Shown: in pieces, positions 46,190 to 55,414 of the stretch
Layout of the letters: each line of letters opens with the position of its first letter
Position numbering within the stretch: the first letter of the stretch is position 1
Assembly: GCA_965276675.1 (NCBI GenBank)
Contig: OZ255624.1
Coordinates: 1-64,000 of the forward strand
From: G965276675 sp965276675
Lineage (GTDB): Bacteria > Acidobacteriota > Terriglobia > Terriglobales > Acidobacteriaceae
Reading direction: 5' to 3'
Length of the DNA stretch: 64,000 nt
Position numbers and translations under genes: made by a program
The notes under the pieces: generated by a model
What the model was told of the DNA's origin: nothing
Seen by the model: the letters and a program-made list of their open reading frames with translations, nothing else
Database searches by the model: none

Positions 46190-48289
46190 CTAGTCCCCCA
46201 TGACGGGTTCTTCCGTATGCTGCGGCGCTGCGACCTTCGGAGCGGGCGCGATGGCGTCCAAGGACACCAGCCCTTCCATCGGCTTCTCGCCCAGGATGTG
46301 CTCCTTGTACATGCGAGCCATTCTGGCGTTTTCCGAGTCATTCTTGATCTTGGCATCGCGCGCCTTGACCTTTTCCTCGCGGCTGTTCTTCGCAATACCC
46401 AGCTTGTCGAGCGTATCGTTCGCTGCCGCATCCACATGATCCTGGTTCAGGACCAGCGTGTGCTCCGCATCGCCCATGCCTACCTTCTTGCCACCCGCGA
46501 AGATCTCGTGCCGTCCGTGCTCGTCATACCACTTGGTGAGGGTCGCGGTCATGTGCATCTTCTCGATGATATTTCTCCAGCCCACGCCCGTGTTGTAGGC
46601 GCAGAAGGAGATCTCACCCTCCTGTGTCGCGTACGGGATGATGCACTGCTCGGTGCGGCGGAAGTCGTAATTGAACAGATCCTGGAACCACATCCCTGCG
46701 ATGAACAGAAAGTTCCAGCGATCCGCGCGGCGCTTCTCGATGTCGTCCATGGTGCGGTCGCCCGTCACCTTGCCGTAGTTGCGGCCCGTGGCGCCGAAGC
46801 ACTTGTCGAACTTCTGCAGCAAATCGAGAATCTTGAAGTGCTCCGGCGACTTGCGCGGATCGTAGTTGCGCAGGAGCGCGAGGGTCACACCGACTACCGA
46901 CCAGAACTTGCCGCGGGCCGCGTCGTTAATCTTCGCGATGTCCTTGGCGAGGCGATCGGCATTCAGGAAGGCGGTCACCGGAACAGCTTCCTTGGTCTCC
47001 TTGTCGATCATCAGCGCCATGCCGATGCCGCAGTTCGGGTGACAGCCGCAGGAGAGCTGGCCCCAATCCGCATTCGGCCCGTGCACCAGATCGGCCCAAT
47101 CGGAGAAGGTGCTCATAAAGGAGATGGGGAACCAGTCGCGCGCTGGTACGCCCAAGCCAGTCTGATTTTTGACGTCATGCGCCAGGTGACTCAGCGTGTA
47201 GCGCTGTGCGGTGCGGCGCTCGTCCGTCACCTCTTCGTCGCGGCCGGTAAAGCTGACCGGCTGGAAGGAGACAAAGTTGATCTTCTTCGGGTTGTCGAGC
47301 GCGAACTGTATAATGTGCCCGACCTGCTCATTGTTGATGCCATTGATGATCGTCGTCACCGGGACAATATCGACGCCAGCCTCGTGCAGATTGTGGATGG
47401 CCTGCAGCTTCACGTCAAACAGGTTGCCCACCTTGCGGTGCGAGTTGGCAGCGTTACCGATCCCGTCGAACTGCAGGTACGCGTAGCGAAGACCCGCCTC
47501 GGCGGCAGCGCGCGAGAACTCCTTCGACTTGGCAAACTCGATGCCATTGGTAGCGGCTTGCACGGAGTTGTAACCCACCTTGCGAGCGTAAGCGACAGCG
47601 TCCAGGAAGTAGGGCGAGAGCGTCGGCTCGCCACCCGAGAACTGCACCGACATCTGGCGCCGCGGCTTGATCTCGATCGCGTTGTCGAGCATCGTCTTGA
47701 TCTCGTCCCACGTCAGCTCGTGGACGAAGCCGACCTGGTTCGCATCCATGAAGCACGGGTCGCACATCATGTTGCAGCGATTCGTCAGATCGATGGTCAG
47801 CACCGATCCGCGGCCATGCGTCACTGTCGAGGTGCCGTGGTTATGCAGGCCCTCGTCATTGTGCGCGCGGATATCGCGGCCTGGGAAGGTATCTTCCAGG
47901 TGCTTGAAAAACTCGGTATCCATGGCCATCAGATCTTCAAAGTGGCCATGCTTCGGACAGTCCTTCACCATCAGGATCTGGCCGTCGCGCTCAATGATCT
48001 GCGCCTTGATCTCGCCGACCTTCTCGTTCAGCAGGATCTCGTGCGGCAGCTTGCCGTCGACGATCTGGTTGCGGATCTCCGGCACACATTTGGGACAGAG
48101 CGAATCCGTGGTGCGCGGCCAGCCGAGGGGCGGCTTCTCCTTCTGATAGCTCTTCAGCAGCGGCTTGTCCGACCATTTGGGCGTGAACGACGGGTTCGGG
48201 CGGATGCTGTTTACTTTTTCAAAGATGGTCCATGCGCCCTGCGCTGCGATCGTGACCGCTCGCTCTGCGTACTTGACGGCTTTCGACAT
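46190..48289 (-). CDS. Tes-like radical SAM protein
   Basis: 699 residues, no signal peptide, AGGAG ten bases before the ATG. The SAM cluster motif is CNMMCDPC (C172, C176, C179); QFSGGEPTLS and NSVQAATNGI are further SAM contacts. Before it lies a CPKC (C65, C68) and KDCPKHGHF (C111, H114) module, and after it a CGCHPNCG stretch, expected to hold extra clusters or zinc. This layout resembles the archaeal tetraether synthase family and bacterial homologues that join lipid tails by carbon-carbon bonds. Function here is inferred; the gene stands alone. Confidence 0.75.
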   Translation of the reverse strand: MSKAVKYAERAVTIAAQGAWTIFEKVNSIRPNPSFTPKWSDKPLLKSYQKEKPPLGWPRTTDSLCPKCVPEIRNQIVDGKLPHEILLNEKVGEIKAQIIERDGQILMVKDCPKHGHFEDLMAMDTEFFKHLEDTFPGRDIRAHNDEGLHNHGTSTVTHGRGSVLTIDLTNRCNMMCDPCFMDANQVGFVHELTWDEIKTMLDNAIEIKPRRQMSVQFSGGEPTLSPYFLDAVAYARKVGYNSVQAATNGIEFAKSKEFSRAAAEAGLRYAYLQFDGIGNAANSHRKVGNLFDVKLQAIHNLHEAGVDIVPVTTIINGINNEQVGHIIQFALDNPKKINFVSFQPVSFTGRDEEVTDERRTAQRYTLSHLAHDVKNQTGLGVPARDWFPISFMSTFSDWADLVHGPNADWGQLSCGCHPNCGIGMALMIDKETKEAVPVTAFLNADRLAKDIAKINDAARGKFWSVVGVTLALLRNYDPRKSPEHFKILDLLQKFDKCFGATGRNYGKVTGDRTMDDIEKRRADRWNFLFIAGMWFQDLFNYDFRRTEQCIIPYATQEGEISFCAYNTGVGWRNIIEKMHMTATLTKWYDEHGRHEIFAGGKKVGMGDAEHTLVLNQDHVDAAANDTLDKLGIAKNSREEKVKARDAKIKNDSENARMARMYKEHILGEKPMEGLVSLDAIAPAPKVAAPQHTEEPVMGD

Positions 48290-48629
48290 TTCGGGAGATC
48301 TCCTGTGTTCGAGTCCCGCATTTACCGGGCGGGCTACATTCGACCCAGAGTTAAAGGGGTCTTTCCTCGTATTTCATAGGATGCAACGGGAGTGCGAACG
48401 AAACCGCATATACCGCGCTCCCACGGCACCACTAGCCCTTCCTAGCGTATGCAATGTGAACTTATATGCGAAGAAAGCAGGGCTGAACGGCGAGAATCGA
48501 ACAGTGGATGGCAGAAAGCGCAGCCCAATGGGAATAACACTTTTGCGTTATCAACTAGGTGCGGGGCGTCGATTCTCTTCTCCGCTCTACCGCCCGAGGA
48601 GTCAGCCAACGAGATAGACCGAATAATCC
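48290..48629. other. Intergenic region, promoter of the radical SAM gene
   Basis: 340 bp between two minus-strand genes. No coding signal on either strand; frames are short and lack ribosome sites. It should carry the radical SAM promoter and the 3' end of the upstream membrane-protein transcript. Confidence 0.45.
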
Positions 48630-49910
48630 TCAGAGTTGCAGCTCATGTCTGCTCGTGCGGCCCGTGTCGTCCGAGAAGTGCAATGTAGACTCGCCGGCGG
48701 TAGCCGCATATGTCCCTCCGCGAGCTCTCTCACTCGAATAAGGCGCAAACATCTCAGCCATCCGGCGGGTCCAGCGCTTCTTGACCGGTTCGAGGGCGGA
48801 GGAGCGCCGCGACATCTCCAGGCACAGCAACCCGTAGGCCGGGTATTGGTAGCGCGGTTGGATAAAGGGGTTGACGGAGGTAAAGACAAAGTAGAGCAGC
48901 AGCAAATAAGGCAACGGACGCGCCAGACGCAGCCGATTGCGCAGAAAGGCCACAAGTAGCAGGCCGCCAAATGAGATCACATGTGCGTGCTGAAAGAATT
49001 GGTTCTGGAGATCAGAGAAGTCCCCAGACCAGAAATCCGTAAGAAAGTAAGTCGGCGTAACCAGTCTTCCAAGAACGTTCATCAAGATTTTGGGGAAGAC
49101 CACCAAGGGGAAGCCGAATTGTCCCTGAAGTGTATCGAGCCTGAGGATGACGCCTGCGCCTTCCACCTGGGCGAGAAAGGCGCTGAGATCAACACGAGAA
49201 GAATGGAGTGCGATAGGGTAGGCGACAGTGATCACAGCAACGACGAGAAAAACGCCACGCCCATGTCTTCCACGGACGGGTGAAAGCCTGTTTTCGAGCG
49301 CCAGATACGTTAGTAAGATGACAATCTGCTCCCAGCGAGCAAGACCAGAGAAAAGGAGAGACCAAAAGAGCAGCGGTATGCGATAAGTCTTTGCATAGAT
49401 ATACCGCGCGAAGAAGACTAGACCTGCAAACGCAAGGATCTCCTTGTTCAAAGTAACGAGAGAGGGCATGGTTAGGGCGTTCAGCAGAATTAAAACCGCA
49501 AACAGTTCTCTCCTCACTCCTGGAATATGACCAGCCGACCGAAAAACAACGAGCAACAGCAAGCAATCGAATATTCCAATCATGGCCCGAGTGCGAAATA
49601 GCTTCGCCAGGAGAACGGGGCCAAGAGAATTGCCCAGTGCTAAATAGGTTTGGTCATCGGAGAACTCACCCAGATGTGCGTCACTGACCCCGGACATTGT
49701 CCAGTAGGCCGGCGAATCAGCCTCAACAGTCGGCTGAAAGGAGAAGTCGGCAACCGGGTCGACCGCATAAAAGAACAGAAACCAGCAACCGAGGAGGTAC
49801 AGACAAAAGACGCCCACTACAACCCACGTTCCAACTGCTCGGCGACGGAATAGCCATGGTAGAGGGGCGTAGCCATCCTTCATCGGCCGCATGGGCGAGA
49901 GTGTTTTCAT
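48630..49910 (-). CDS. Polytopic membrane protein, polymerase or glycosyltransferase-like
   Basis: 426 residues with about ten hydrophobic segments, starting WVVVGVFCLYLLGCWFLFFY. LNALTMPSLVTLNKEILAFA and the ARWEQIVILLTYLA loop resemble EpsG/Wzy-type exopolysaccharide proteins. The C-terminal 60 residues are soluble. It is divergent from another polytopic protein with a similar size, which suggests a small envelope-glycan locus. Function is not certain. Confidence 0.55.
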   Translation of the reverse strand: MKTLSPMRPMKDGYAPLPWLFRRRAVGTWVVVGVFCLYLLGCWFLFFYAVDPVADFSFQPTVEADSPAYWTMSGVSDAHLGEFSDDQTYLALGNSLGPVLLAKLFRTRAMIGIFDCLLLLVVFRSAGHIPGVRRELFAVLILLNALTMPSLVTLNKEILAFAGLVFFARYIYAKTYRIPLLFWSLLFSGLARWEQIVILLTYLALENRLSPVRGRHGRGVFLVVAVITVAYPIALHSSRVDLSAFLAQVEGAGVILRLDTLQGQFGFPLVVFPKILMNVLGRLVTPTYFLTDFWSGDFSDLQNQFFQHAHVISFGGLLLVAFLRNRLRLARPLPYLLLLYFVFTSVNPFIQPRYQYPAYGLLCLEMSRRSSALEPVKKRWTRRMAEMFAPYSSERARGGTYAATAGESTLHFSDDTGRTSRHELQL

Positions 49911-50072
49911 TCGTTTCTCGTCTATTTTAGCTCGGCTGAATGCGCCGCGACATTGCTGGCCCGCTCATTTACATTAGGACTCAGTGTCAACCCAGCAAAA
50001 CTGCCGTATTCAAAACCCCGGCGGAGATTTAGCTTGACCCCTGAATCAGACTTCGCGCGAAGGGCCCGTTCG

Positions 50073-51410
50073 ATGGCGGCCTGGAAGATCATTTGCAGCA
50101 TCGGCCTGATGCTGCTTCCCGCAATCACTTTCTACACTATTCTCGTTCGAGAGGCCGTTAACCTGCCGTTCTTGGATGATTATTACTCAGTTCTCGACCT
50201 TGTCAACGCAGTCTCCCGCATGCAGAGCCTGCCACCCCGTGCCGTCTTTCTGCTGACATCGCAGCAGAAGGAGTACAAACCAATATTCGAAAACGTGGTG
50301 TTTGCCGTTCAGTATTATGCGGCTGGACACATCGACTTTCTTGCGTTGATGTATCTAGGAAACTTGTTTGTGGCATTCATCTGTTTGCTGCTCTTTCGGA
50401 TGTACTACAGAAAGCAGCAGGATCTGGGATTGCAGTGTATCGCCTTCGTGCCGGCAGCCTATCTCATCTTTCAGCTACAGTATGCCTCGACGTTGGATTG
50501 GGCCATGGGCACTCTCCAGAATCTGACAGTTCCTTTTTTTGCACTTCTCTCAATACGGCTGCTGAGCAAAGAGACGCGACTCGACTTTTTCCTTGCAACG
50601 GTCTCGCTGGCGCTGGCCATAGCCTCCTCCGGCAACGGATTCTTCGTCATTCCTATCGGCGTGCTCATGCTCTGGCAGACACGCCGCCTAGTCAGGCTCA
50701 TCCCGTGGACTCTGGTGTCCATAGGCATGCTGGGCATATATCGATGGAGATATGTTCCATACACTCAGGTAGGCTATGCGCACCGGAGCCCACTGCAGAT
50801 TGTGACTCAGTTTAATCCGTTGTACTCTCTTTCTTTTCTTGGATCATCAATCGCCGGCTTTTACTCCTACATACCAAGTATTCTTCTCGGAACTGCTCTG
50901 TGTGTGCTCTTCGGCTTCTTGGTACAGCAAAAGTACTATCGAAGAAATGCAGCACTCTTTTACTCTATGGTCTTTATCTTCATCACAGCCATTGGAGTCG
51001 CATTTTTAAGAGGCAATATGGGATTGGCGCAGAGTCTCGCGTCCCGCTACCGCATCTACTCCAATCTTCTGCTGACGCTTGTCTATTTGGTTGCCGCGCA
51101 ATCTATTTTTCAGACTTCCATGCCGAAATCGCGTAAGTACGGATTTCTTGCCGCGAGCCTGTTGCTTGCTGTCGGCTTCAACATTGGCAGCGATATCGCT
51201 GGATACCACTTTCTCCATGCGCGCAAAAACGAATTGGTGCGAGCCATGGCCGAATGGGAGAGGCCGGGCGCATTGGCTGTAGGGAGTCCGGTCACAAGCG
51301 ACGAGAGCGCCATCATCGTGCGGCAACGGGCTCATAATGAGTACCAACCAGTTGACGGAATTCTGAAAGAGTCAATCCACCTTCGTACCTACACGCCTCC
51401 TATGTATTAG
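50073..51410 (+). CDS. Polytopic membrane protein, possible GT-C-type
   Basis: 445 residues from ATG 50,073, which has GAAGGG eight bases upstream and begins right before the first membrane helix; a TTG at 49,953 would add 40 hydrophilic residues. About eleven membrane segments are present, and an acidic LPFLDDYYSVLDLV in the first outer loop is like the DxD/DD site of GT-C glycosyltransferases. Substrate unknown. A terminator hairpin follows at 51,420. Confidence 0.55.
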   Translation: MAAWKIICSIGLMLLPAITFYTILVREAVNLPFLDDYYSVLDLVNAVSRMQSLPPRAVFLLTSQQKEYKPIFENVVFAVQYYAAGHIDFLALMYLGNLFVAFICLLLFRMYYRKQQDLGLQCIAFVPAAYLIFQLQYASTLDWAMGTLQNLTVPFFALLSIRLLSKETRLDFFLATVSLALAIASSGNGFFVIPIGVLMLWQTRRLVRLIPWTLVSIGMLGIYRWRYVPYTQVGYAHRSPLQIVTQFNPLYSLSFLGSSIAGFYSYIPSILLGTALCVLFGFLVQQKYYRRNAALFYSMVFIFITAIGVAFLRGNMGLAQSLASRYRIYSNLLLTLVYLVAAQSIFQTSMPKSRKYGFLAASLLLAVGFNIGSDIAGYHFLHARKNELVRAMAEWERPGALAVGSPVTSDESAIIVRQRAHNEYQPVDGILKESIHLRTYTPPMY

Positions 51411-51419
51411 GGATTGTGA

Positions 51420-51444
51420 AAGGGACGGCTCAACGCCGTCCCTT
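51420..51444. terminator. Terminator hairpin AAGGGACGGC-TCAAC-GCCGTCCCTT
   Basis: A perfect 10-bp stem with a 5-nt loop, ten bases after the stop of the plus-strand membrane protein and 38 bp before the end of the convergent HD-like gene. The stem ends in TT on both strands, so it can serve both genes. Confidence 0.8.
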
Positions 51445-51481
51445 GTCGGGCATAAGAACAGTTCAGCAGGACAACGCCGCG

Positions 51482-52789
51482 CTACAGCGCTCCCTTGTCG
51501 CGCAGCTTCTGGATCTCCGCCCTCACACCCTCTGTACCCGAAGACGTGTACAGGATATACAGGCGCTCGGCGCTGAAGTAGCTGAAGACCATGTTGCGAT
51601 AGCGGTTGTTGTAGGCCGTGGCATTGCCCGGATCGAAGCCGAACTCCGGCGCAAGCTGCGCCAACACTAGCTGGTCCGCGGAGACGGTCGGCCCGGAAAA
51701 GGTAAAGTCTGCGTCTGACAGATTGTGGATCGTGTCCTCGGCCAGAAAGTTCGTCTGTCCAGCTGCGTTCAGGTTCACCTCGCCGCTTTTCCGCAGGGCC
51801 GGCAAGCGGTAGTTGCCCGAGCTGTCCTTGGTCAGGTAACCCTTAGCGATCGGATCGAGCTGCGCCACAATGGCCGCCGCGCGAATCCAGTTCACCACCT
51901 TGAACTCGTTCCCATTCGTCGGGTTCGAGTGCGCGGAGGTCTGCGCGATGATGAACGCCGGCGAGAAGCCGCGCTTCATCGCCTCGGCGATGGAGAGGAT
52001 GTGATGGCCGCCCGTCTCCGCGCTGCCCGGCGCGCCGTAGTTGTCGTTGACGCCCGTGCCGCCAATATTCAACTCCCCGAACTCCGTTCCGTCCGCATTC
52101 CACTGGAAGACAATGCTCTTCGCCCAGTCATGCCACAGCGGCGCGCCGAGGATGATGTCCTGGTTGATCTCGAGCACGCTGGGGCTGCCCGTCTCGGGGT
52201 TGGGATAGATGATCCCGCCCGCATGCACCTTGGCCAGGCCTGCGGCATTCGCCTGCCCGTACACGTTCCGGTACTCCTCGGCCAAGTTGATGTCCGCCGT
52301 ATCGTTGTTCGCCTCGTGCACCGGCAGGCCGCCCGGATACGAGTGGTGGCCGCCGAAGCTGCTGCCCGGCGCCGACCAGAAGGGCTGCGGCAGCTGCGGG
52401 CATGCCGTGCCCTCCTTCAGCACCGGCGGAAAGACGCCCGTCTCCAGCCCGCCCGGGAAGGTGGTGTCATCGGCGGGGTTGATCAGCTTCTGCGCCATCA
52501 GTTCGGCGACGATGGCCTTCTTTTTCGCATCGGTCAGGTTGGCGCGGTGCAGGATGCAGGTCTTCGGATTCGCGATCGCATCGTAGGTCTGAACCCGCAG
52601 CCGGTCGTTCCCGAGCTGATCTATCTGGTTGAGGATAAAGTTGTAAGCCGAGCGGACGAGCGGCGACTTGGAAGCGGTAGCGACGGCTATCTGGTTGCCA
52701 GCGCCGGGGGTGGTCTGGTTCTGCGCCAACCCTGCTGCCGAAAGGGTGAGGGCTGCGCCCAGGCCTGCGAAACAAAGCATGCTGTTCAT
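51482..52789 (-). CDS. Exported protein with HD-phosphohydrolase-like motifs
   Basis: 435 residues with a signal peptide (about 1-22; LSAAGLAQN). The middle shows HHSYPGGLPVHEANND, APLWHDWAKSIVFQW with an HD pair, and ETGGHHILSIAEAMKRGFSP, in the order H...HD...H expected for an HD-fold metal site. HD enzymes are usually cytoplasmic phosphohydrolases, so a secreted one is unusual. No known substrate. Confidence 0.6.
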   Translation of the reverse strand: MNSMLCFAGLGAALTLSAAGLAQNQTTPGAGNQIAVATASKSPLVRSAYNFILNQIDQLGNDRLRVQTYDAIANPKTCILHRANLTDAKKKAIVAELMAQKLINPADDTTFPGGLETGVFPPVLKEGTACPQLPQPFWSAPGSSFGGHHSYPGGLPVHEANNDTADINLAEEYRNVYGQANAAGLAKVHAGGIIYPNPETGSPSVLEINQDIILGAPLWHDWAKSIVFQWNADGTEFGELNIGGTGVNDNYGAPGSAETGGHHILSIAEAMKRGFSPAFIIAQTSAHSNPTNGNEFKVVNWIRAAAIVAQLDPIAKGYLTKDSSGNYRLPALRKSGEVNLNAAGQTNFLAEDTIHNLSDADFTFSGPTVSADQLVLAQLAPEFGFDPGNATAYNNRYRNMVFSYFSAERLYILYTSSGTEGVRAEIQKLRDKGAL

Positions 52790-52985
52790 GGAGGATTCCT
52801 CGCGGAGAGTTGCGGCATGTCATGGTTGCCGCGCCGCGGGGGGAAGCGGATGCGGACCAACGGCGGGCCGTTACCTACTTACCAGCCGCTTCGTTACGAA
52901 AGGATTACTGGCGAATGAATACTCGCAAGGAATATCGATCCTGCCGCAGGGCCTGACGACTCTTAGCGGTCTCGCGCCGCTCGAG

Positions 52986-53990
52986 CTAGGGCGTATCCCG
53001 CACAGCGACGCGGTTGATCACTCGCTGTACCAGCACGATATGCACGTTCACACGCCGGGCCACATCCGGCAAGAACTCCGTGATGAAGTTCCCGATCGGG
53101 TCCGTCGCAATGGCAATCGCATACCGCTGCGCGCCCGCCCCCCAACCCTGCTCCCGCCCCGGCACGTATGCATCGCCCAGCGCATCGCCAATCCCCGTGG
53201 TGAGCAGGGTGGCATAGTTCACCATGGGCGTTCCGTAGTCGCTCTGCCCCACTGCCACCTCCGTAATGGCGTGCAACACCCTTCGCTGAATGGAGGCGTT
53301 CGGCATCCGGTGGTAATGCGGGTCCTGATGCGCCAGGGACGGAATCAGAAACGTCCCGAAGAACTCGTCCACTGCGGTTTCGGTATAGGCCACGCCAATG
53401 TTCCGTCCAAAACCCGGAACGCCCGGCCCATAGGGCGATCTGGGATCAGCCGCAGTCGACACCGCCGAGTTTAGCGCAATGGTGGCGAAATTAAAGGGGT
53501 TCAGCGTATTCCGTAGGGCCAGCATTCCTTTCTGCTTTGGCGTCAAGGGGTGTACCGGCCCCGAATCCACGAATCGCTGAAAGGGATTGGTCTTCGGAGC
53601 GCAGCTCATCTGCGTCACCGTCGGCGTGGACAGGTTTTGCTGGCAGCCCGCAGGCTCGGAAGGAATTCCCGGGTTCTGCCGCGGAGACCGCGACGGCTGC
53701 TGCACCGGCTCGGGGCTGACCGGCGGAAATCCTGGCCGGGTCTCCCTACGCTGGGGATCGCCCTGAAGTGAATCGCCGGAAGACGGAGACGCAAGCTGCT
53801 GTGGACCAGCCATCGACTCCCCTGCAGCCTGCGGCTGCGACAGGACGACAACGACCTCCGCTTGCGGACGTGGCGCATCCGGCAGCTCTGCCGCCTGCGT
53901 CTCTCCCGCAGTTTGGGCCGGCAACGCGTGAGGCGTCAGCGCGACACCGATGCCAACAACCAGGAGGCCCGGAAACATTCTCGGAGACAT
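52986..53990 (-). CDS. Secreted LPDAP-motif protein (paralogue 1)
   Basis: 334 residues from ATG 53,990, right before a signal peptide (MFPGLLVVGIGVALTPHALP). AELPDAPRPQ follows, then a proline-rich, probably disordered region to about residue 140. The C-terminal domain (PYGPGVPGFGRNIGVAYTET, HQDPHYHRMPNASIQRRVLH) shares its plan with the next gene. Similar pairs occur in Acidobacteriota; function unknown, possibly outer membrane. Confidence 0.6.
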   Translation of the reverse strand: MSPRMFPGLLVVGIGVALTPHALPAQTAGETQAAELPDAPRPQAEVVVVLSQPQAAGESMAGPQQLASPSSGDSLQGDPQRRETRPGFPPVSPEPVQQPSRSPRQNPGIPSEPAGCQQNLSTPTVTQMSCAPKTNPFQRFVDSGPVHPLTPKQKGMLALRNTLNPFNFATIALNSAVSTAADPRSPYGPGVPGFGRNIGVAYTETAVDEFFGTFLIPSLAHQDPHYHRMPNASIQRRVLHAITEVAVGQSDYGTPMVNYATLLTTGIGDALGDAYVPGREQGWGAGAQRYAIAIATDPIGNFITEFLPDVARRVNVHIVLVQRVINRVAVRDTP

Positions 53991-54112
53991 TCCCGGATAT
54001 ATTCTTTGTCTTTTTCGCACCAAAAATACGAAGCAACAGCAGTTCGACGGATTCGGATCTGGGAAAGTTACACCCTGGCCCGCTCTCTCGCACTGACACT
54101 TCCCGGGGATGA

Positions 54113-54919
54113 TTATTCGTGCCGGATAATCCTGATCACATCTGGCACAAACTCCAGCAGCAGCTTAGCACCCGCATTCGTGGCAATAGAAGTGCCAAAG
54201 CTCCGGGCGACCACACTACCGTTTGCACTTTTCTCCGGGTAGTAACCGAGCGTTGTAACAGAAGAAGAGGCAATGCCAAGGATCCCGGAATAGTTGAATC
54301 CCGGGTGTCCATCACTGCCCGTCCGGCGAACAAAGGTCTGCCGCACGGAACCGAGACCACGATGCAGAATCGACCCTTTCGCGATACGGTAGTAGCGCGG
54401 ATCCTGCCGGAACGCCGCGGCATAGACGCCATCGCCCATGATGCGGTTGGTCGTCTGGCGCAGCATCGCTGCCCCAAAGCGCTCGCCAAAGGCCCCGCTG
54501 TCACTTCCGTATTTAGGATCGCCATCGGTCAGCTGATCGTATCCAGCGGAGAGGGCGCCATCGAACAAAGCGAGCGGGTTGATCTCTTCGCGCAAAGAGA
54601 ACTGCAGCTTGTCCAGTGCCGTGAACTTAGACACCTGCTGCCCTGGGTTGATGGTCGCGTTCCATTTGGCCGCGACGGGGGGATAATTTCTTGCGGGAAC
54701 GATCTTGCGCGCAATCGTCGTCAGGAATGACTCATTCGCTTCCTCCTGCGCCTGAGTTTGTGTCTGGGCCTGCGGAGCATCGGGTAGCGCCGCGGAGGTC
54801 GCCTCCGCTGAAGATGAGATCGTCGCCAACTCCTGAGCGTGCAACGGCAGCGCCAAAACGGGCGCCAGGGACGCAAACAGCAGGAGAGATCTCTGAAAAA
54901 TATGCATAGATGAAGACAT
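54113..54919 (-). CDS. Secreted LPDAP-motif protein (paralogue 2)
   Basis: 268 residues from ATG 54,919, AAGGG close upstream; signal peptide MSSSMHIFQRSLLLFASLAP. AALPDAPQAQ follows it. SGAFGERFGAAMLRQTTNRI, RQDPRYYRIAKGSILHRGLG and NAGAKLLLEFVPDVIRII align by eye with DPHYHRM...QRRV and FITEFLPDV in the neighbour, so the two arose by duplication. Separated by about 120 bp on the same strand. Confidence 0.6.
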   Translation of the reverse strand: MSSSMHIFQRSLLLFASLAPVLALPLHAQELATISSSAEATSAALPDAPQAQTQTQAQEEANESFLTTIARKIVPARNYPPVAAKWNATINPGQQVSKFTALDKLQFSLREEINPLALFDGALSAGYDQLTDGDPKYGSDSGAFGERFGAAMLRQTTNRIMGDGVYAAAFRQDPRYYRIAKGSILHRGLGSVRQTFVRRTGSDGHPGFNYSGILGIASSSVTTLGYYPEKSANGSVVARSFGTSIATNAGAKLLLEFVPDVIRIIRHE

Positions 54920-55159
54920 ATCCCTTATTAGACAGGCTCTTAGGCGTGGCGTCATGTAATGGGCAACCGAACAGCGCCTCTTGGGCCTGAGACAGGCGAT
55001 CTATCGACTGAACGGGCCACTGAATGGGTAGGAGTCGGCAGAGTCGTCAAGAGATGCACAGGAGTAACCGTGCAGGCACCCGCGCACGTTAGCCCCCAAC
55101 CAGGGATTGACCCGGCACTCCCCCAAACGGGAAGATGAAGACTCCTGCGAGGTGCCACC

Positions 55160-55414
55160 GTGGACCCATCCAAACCCGGCAAGAACCCTTTCGAGCACTT
55201 CGGACGCAAGATGGATGAAGGCCTCGGCGGCATCGGCCCACGCGTCGAGGATGAGGTACGCCGCATCATCGCCTACCTCAACGACGAGGTCGTGCCGGAG
55301 GTTCGGCGCAACTCTTCACAAGCATTGCGCTCCGCAGCGGAGCAGCTCTCCCGCCTGGCCCAGCACCTTGACGATCACCCTGACGACCAGGGCCGCGGAG
55401 CTCCCAAAGCATGA
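55160..55414 (+). CDS. Small helical protein upstream of the RlpA-like gene
   Basis: 84 residues from a GTG with GAGG eight bases upstream. Charged, helical (EDEVRRIIAYLNDEVVPEVR, AEQLSRLAQHLDDH), no signal peptide. Its stop overlaps the next start (ATGA), so the two are translationally coupled. No family recognised. Confidence 0.6.
   Translation: MDPSKPGKNPFEHFGRKMDEGLGGIGPRVEDEVRRIIAYLNDEVVPEVRRNSSQALRSAAEQLSRLAQHLDDHPDDQGRGAPKA

Noticed and set aside
46139..48379. A 746-codon plus-strand frame opposite the radical SAM gene
   Set aside because: It is the antisense shadow of a strongly conserved gene; no family motif, and composition is that of a reversed coding frame.
51725..52918. A 397-codon plus-strand frame opposite the HD-like gene
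   Set aside because: Arg/Ala/Val-rich antisense shadow in GC-rich DNA; the minus-strand frame has a signal peptide and motifs.
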